A DNA stretch of 64,000 bases from contig NC_083387.1 of NCBI RefSeq assembly GCF_031755915.1, positions 9,941,001-10,005,000 on the forward strand. The letters are read 5' to 3'. Below, piece after piece: positions 60,435 to 64,000 of this stretch (the stretch's first letter is position 1; every line of letters begins with the position of its first letter). The notes under the pieces were generated by a model. The model was not told where the DNA came from and did no database searches. It saw only the letters and a program-made list of their open reading frames with translations. This DNA comes from Ziziphus jujuba. Its lineage: Eukaryota > Streptophyta > Magnoliopsida > Rosales > Rhamnaceae. The translations under genes were made by a program, and so were the position numbers.

Positions 60435-62189
60435 TTATACGTGTATATACAATATCTTTTTTTTTCTGGTTTACATTTTGGCCACCCAAACAATGAATTA
60501 TGACTCCTCCCTCCAAATAAACCAATTTATAAAATAACTCCTAAAATGATCGAATAATTATTATATTGTTAATATTTTACACTGAGAGTATTTTTCGTTA
60601 TATAAAGAATTTTTTTTTATTTTTTTTATTTTTTTATTTTTTATATATCATTACAGCAAATTCCATGTAACCTTATGAGTGTAAATGCAAGAATGGAGGA
60701 TATAAACTAAATCGACCTCATCTGATAAAAATAAATTATATTTGACCATCAAATTTCAAAATTTGACTTAGAGAAGGATACCATGTAAAAGAAAATTCAA
60801 ACTACAAAGGGGAGATATGTGCAGTTTTTCAAAATCAATGTGTATATAGAAAAAACCTTGAAATTAGAGGGAAATTAAAGGATACTTTGTGTAATATATC
60901 CTAATAATTATAAAACAATAATTCCATCTAGCTATTTGTTTTTTGTTTTTTTTTTTTTTAAATAGCTTGTGAGCTATGTCAGTTCACTAAGCTGGGTAAT
61001 TGAATACTTATTAATCTTGAATCACATAATTAATCGTGAAATGAGTTTTTTTTTTTTTTTCAATAACATAATTGTGACATGAGTTGTTGATAAGATTATA
61101 ACAATTTTTTTTTTTTTTTTAAATTATCCGCCATTTGAACGTATAACTAGCTATGACATTTGAAGAAATATGAAGATTTTAATATTTCTATCATCCTCCC
61201 AATAAAGATAATTTAGTAAGAAGCCTATATTTTCTCTGATAAATATCAAGAAAAGTATAATGTTAAAAAATATTTTAAAAAAAGGTATATAATATTCATA
61301 TTAGGTCGGTTAAACTTCATTAGCTAATAAACACCTAATGCTTTACTTTTTGTTACCTAGAATATGATTGTAGACATTGCATCCAACTTCCATTAGAAAA
61401 TATAGGGAATGACGATCGACTATCTAATTGATGTTAATTTTTTATTTTTAATTTACAAAGTCATGTTTAAGTTATTTAATATTATCACTTACATCATTGC
61501 TTGAATAATTAAATATTATGTCCCTTTTGAATGGTCGCGTTGTTGGAAATAATTTGATCGTGCTGGAGCTAAAATCCTCCGAGTCACCGTTTAATAAGCT
61601 GAAAAAAAAAAAAAGTTTTTGCACGTGGTTTGTAAAATCCAGTGCTTTAATAATGTTATGGAGATCATGATCAAAGAACAATGATATAATATTATTTACC
61701 AAAAAATATATATAAAGTTCCATTTCATAAACAAATTCAATTTATGTTTTCTTCTTCCTTTTTATTTTTTAAAATTATATGTAATTTGTTTATTTTAAAA
61801 ATTTGTAAATATTAGTTGATGGTAGTTAAATTTTGCTAGACAGATCTATTGATTACAAATAAAAAGAAGAAAATAACAAAAAAATAAAAAACAACACGAT
61901 TTTATGTGCAATTTTATATGGTATTTCATTTTCTATTTATATCCTTTTAATTCCATTTATAATTAAATTAATAGAAATATTTAACTATGATTTATTAATT
62001 TTAACGAATCATTAAAATAAACAAACAGAAAATTATTTTAAAAAAAAACAAAAAATAAAAGTTATATTGTTATCGACCGGGCCTATTCTCTTTTAGCAAT
62101 GCCACTCAATTATTTGCGTACAAAAACGGTGGTATATAAAATTATATCCTCTTCTTCTTGACAAATCTTGCTTTCCAGATCTTCATGAA

Positions 62190-62221
<32 letters not shown>

Positions 62222-62867
62222 TAATAATAATCTTGTGTTCCAGATCATTTCCTGTCTCCACGTTATCATCGTTATTGAAGGTTGTGCCAATTATGCTATG
62301 GAGGAAGAATTGTGCTTTTTGGTAAATAATATGGGGGTACAATTATTTGGAGTATTTATTTTATCAGATTTTTCAGGCTGGAGTTGTCGGACATGATCTA
62401 CTTTTACATCAAGGAATCTTGCATTTGTTTTTTTCAATCATCAAGTCTTTATTTTGTTTTTTTACTTTTCTTTTTTTTTCACTACCCCTCATCAATATAT
62501 TTAATAACATTTAATTTTCTATGTTTCCTGTATATCGAAAGACATTTAGCTTAATTATTAATTTGTGTTTCCAATTTAGGGACACTACCCCCAAAAAAAA
62601 AAAAAAAAAACAAAAAAGGGCATGGTCCTTGTAGCCACTATTTATGATTGTAGCTAAAGTACTTCTAGTTAAAAAGAAGAGCTTTTAGTTGTAGCAACAA
62701 ATTGTAGTTTTGTTGCTTAAAGTATGGTCAAAATTTGGGGTAAAATTTTAATTTTTAATACTACATTCATATTGCAAAAAATATCAGATTTTCATGTTTC
62801 ACTTTTGTTTTAATATAGCACTGTTTTCTTAACTCTTAAAAATAAAATAAAAAACCAATCCATTTAA
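59441..62867. other. AT-rich intergenic spacer
   Basis: It holds TA tracts (59819-59840, 60238-60258, 60409-60434), long A or T runs, and an ATA/ATT-type tract at 62188-62230. Near 62630-62735, 'tgtagctaaagta', 'ttgtagcaacaaa' and 'tgttgcttaaagta' resemble degenerate transposon subterminal motifs. None of the short frames (60318-60503, 61472-61723, 62142-62342) shows a domain. No gene, tRNA or snoRNA was recognized. Confidence 0.45.
60283..60368. repeat. Imperfect inverted repeat (about 33-bp arms)
   Basis: The left arm 60283-60315 ('tgtacactcttaacatcaag' and 'caatatgtt') pairs with the right arm 60336-60368 ('aacatgttgcttaatgttag' and 'gtacac'), with a 20-bp loop. It could be a small MITE remnant or a transcribed hairpin; no terminal duplication was seen. 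Confidence 0.5.
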
Positions 62868-63178
62868 TGTAATAGTCTAGACCATCCGCATACGATATTG
62901 TTCACTTTGCAAGCTAGGTGGTGAGACCAATCCTACCCCTCATGATTTTACTTTCCATCATGGGAACGCGTCGCAAAGGAAAGGTATCCACACCCACTTA
63001 TAAGGAGTGTTTCATTCTCTTTTCCAACCGATGTGGGACTTCACAATCCTTCCATCTTGGGGCCCAACGTCCTCGCTGGCACACCAATCTAGGTACTGGT
63101 TCTGATACCAACTGTAAAAGTCCAAACCACCCACATGCGATATTATCTGCTTTGGGCCCAACTCGCACGATTTTCCAA
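62868..63178 (-). mobile_element. TRIM retrotransposon, 5' LTR truncated
   Basis: On the minus strand, the 3' LTR (63044 to 62868, 177 bp) starts TGTGAAGTCCCACATCGG and ends GGTCTAGACTATTACA. The internal region is only 68 bp (63112 to 63045). It begins GT followed by TGGTATCAGAACC (63098-63110), a primer-binding site for initiator tRNA-Met, and ends with the purine-rich AAGATGGAAGGAT next to the 3' LTR. Beyond it, 63113-63178 is the last part of a 5' LTR, ending GGTTTGGACTTTTACA. The 5' LTR is cut off where an unrelated LTR fragment begins, so no target duplication can be checked. The 'cccacatcggttgg' LTR type is widespread in plants. The frames called here are not genes. Confidence 0.8.
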
Positions 63179-63184
63179 ATATAA

Positions 63185-63468
63185 ATTTAGTAAATATATA
63201 ACACATTGAAATATAATTTTCAAATATATAATCAACATGAAATATATACAATTTACCAACCCAAAATAATTTTGAAGTTGGATCACTCACCTCGAGCATG
63301 CAATCCAACCAAGATCCTCTATAGGATCAATCCTACAACTCACATGTGCTCCTAGAATAACAATATTACACAAGATCAAATAATTAATATTTTATTTGGA
63401 TAAATAATACCCAGTAGTATTTATAAGATTTTGAGATTTGAAAATAAATATATTGATTTTATGATTTT
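63185..63468 (-). mobile_element. Fragment of the long LTR family, minus orientation
   Basis: It matches the reverse complement of 56700-56960 in copy B and 35700-35880 in copy C, including 'gatcactcacctcgagcatg' and 'actcacatgtgctcctagaa'. Both ends are internal to the LTR, so it is a fragment. Confidence 0.8.
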
Positions 63469-64000
63469 TAAATGTACCATATACCTACTGGTGTTCTATA
63501 TACATGGATATGATTAGCGCGCAGATGGATGTGGTTAGTGCGCAGGTGGATGTGAGTAGCGCACAGGTGATTCATGGGGTTGTCCTATGGTTGCCATTGG
63601 ATGAGGGTAGGCCACCCCTCTATGACCGGGACGTCTGTTTGCAATAGCGCGGTGGGACGGCACGCGACCGTATGCCGGTTTATTTCTTTAACCTCCTATC
63701 TGGTGGTACTAGGGACTTTAGGTACCGTTGGCGCCACTGGTATATAGTGGGTGCATCATATGGTTTTCACGACATGATTTTAGTTATACAATATTTTAGA
63801 ATTTTATTTAAATTAAAATGGTTTTAATAGTGTGTTATAAAATAAATTGTTTTGATATTCTAAATTGAGTTCTACTTTTAATTATTTAGTTATATTTTAT
63901 TTATTTAAATATTTCTTGGATCATTTTTGTTAATGTAAATTTTATTGTGTTTTCATATTAATTGTTTACAATACTTTATTCCCAATTTAATATTTTATAA
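63469..64000 (+). mobile_element. Fragment of the long LTR family, plus orientation, runs off the window
   Basis: It matches 57540-58080 of copy B and 1075-1650 of copy A: 'tactggtgttct', 'gattagcgcgcag' repeated three times (about 63504-63565), 'gccattggatg', 'ctctatgaccggga' and 'ccactggtatatagt'. It abuts the minus-strand fragment head to head. The right end is outside the window. Confidence 0.8.

Noticed and set aside
62142..62342. Open frame with poly-Ile
   Set aside because: It is a translation of the ATA/ATT microsatellite at 62188-62230.
59441..62867. tRNA or snRNA genes in the spacer
   Set aside because: I looked for tRNA-like arms and box motifs and found none that I could support by eye; a tRNAscan-SE or Infernal run would settle it.
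62918..63308. Two overlapping frames as genes
   Set aside because: They cross the TRIM LTRs, primer-binding site and LTR fragment; the sequence is explained by the retroelement structure.

Overview
This is a transposon-dense, strongly AT-rich stretch of a plant nuclear genome, most likely a eudicot (species not assigned). The pointers are plant-specific families: a BURP-domain gene, CACTA and Mutator-like transposons with Ulp1-type protease genes, long-LTR retroelement solo LTRs, a TRIM element, a plastid DNA insert, and abundant AT/GA/CT microsatellites. Most of the longer open frames are transposon parts or chance frames in LTRs. The one gene that looks intact is a two-exon BURP-domain gene at 43914-44874.

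Layout. 1-2545: 5'-truncated copy of a long (3-3.7 kb) LTR family, inserted in the 3' part of a Mutator-like transposase. 2546 to about 11290: rest of that Mutator-like element, with a convergent, decayed DUF1985/Ulp1 protease gene bracketed by a 'gaggaaaa' minisatellite. 11750-14440: internally deleted CACTA copy. 14441-19742: non-coding dispersed repeats and minisatellites. 19743 to about 33050: large two-gene CACTA element, left end CACTACGCG, with a decayed Transposase_24/DUF8039/Ulp1-like gene on the minus strand, a decayed TNP2 transposase on the plus strand, and two arrays of about 13 hairpins each spaced about 170 bp. 33271-34005: relic of a cyclopropane-fatty-acid synthase gene. 34021-39050: tandem array of MITE-like units interrupted by a complete solo LTR (target duplication AAAGC). 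39060-43640: non-coding repeats. 43914-44874: BURP gene. 44940-46110: its 3' flank, which recurs at 54545-55580 plus 59310-59440 without a BURP gene. 47563-53763: a CACTA deletion derivative with both ends, a third hairpin array and a plastid rrn5 fragment. 55581-59309: second complete solo LTR (target duplication TGAAT). 59441-64000: AT-rich spacer, a TRIM element and two head-to-head LTR fragments.

The functional logic is transposon biology. CACTA and Mutator-like families each carry a transposase plus a SUMO-protease-like accessory gene, now broken by stops and deletions, and non-autonomous derivatives lie nearby. Solo LTRs record recombinational loss of retroelement interiors. Host genes have been duplicated, truncated or lost around them; only the BURP gene survives.
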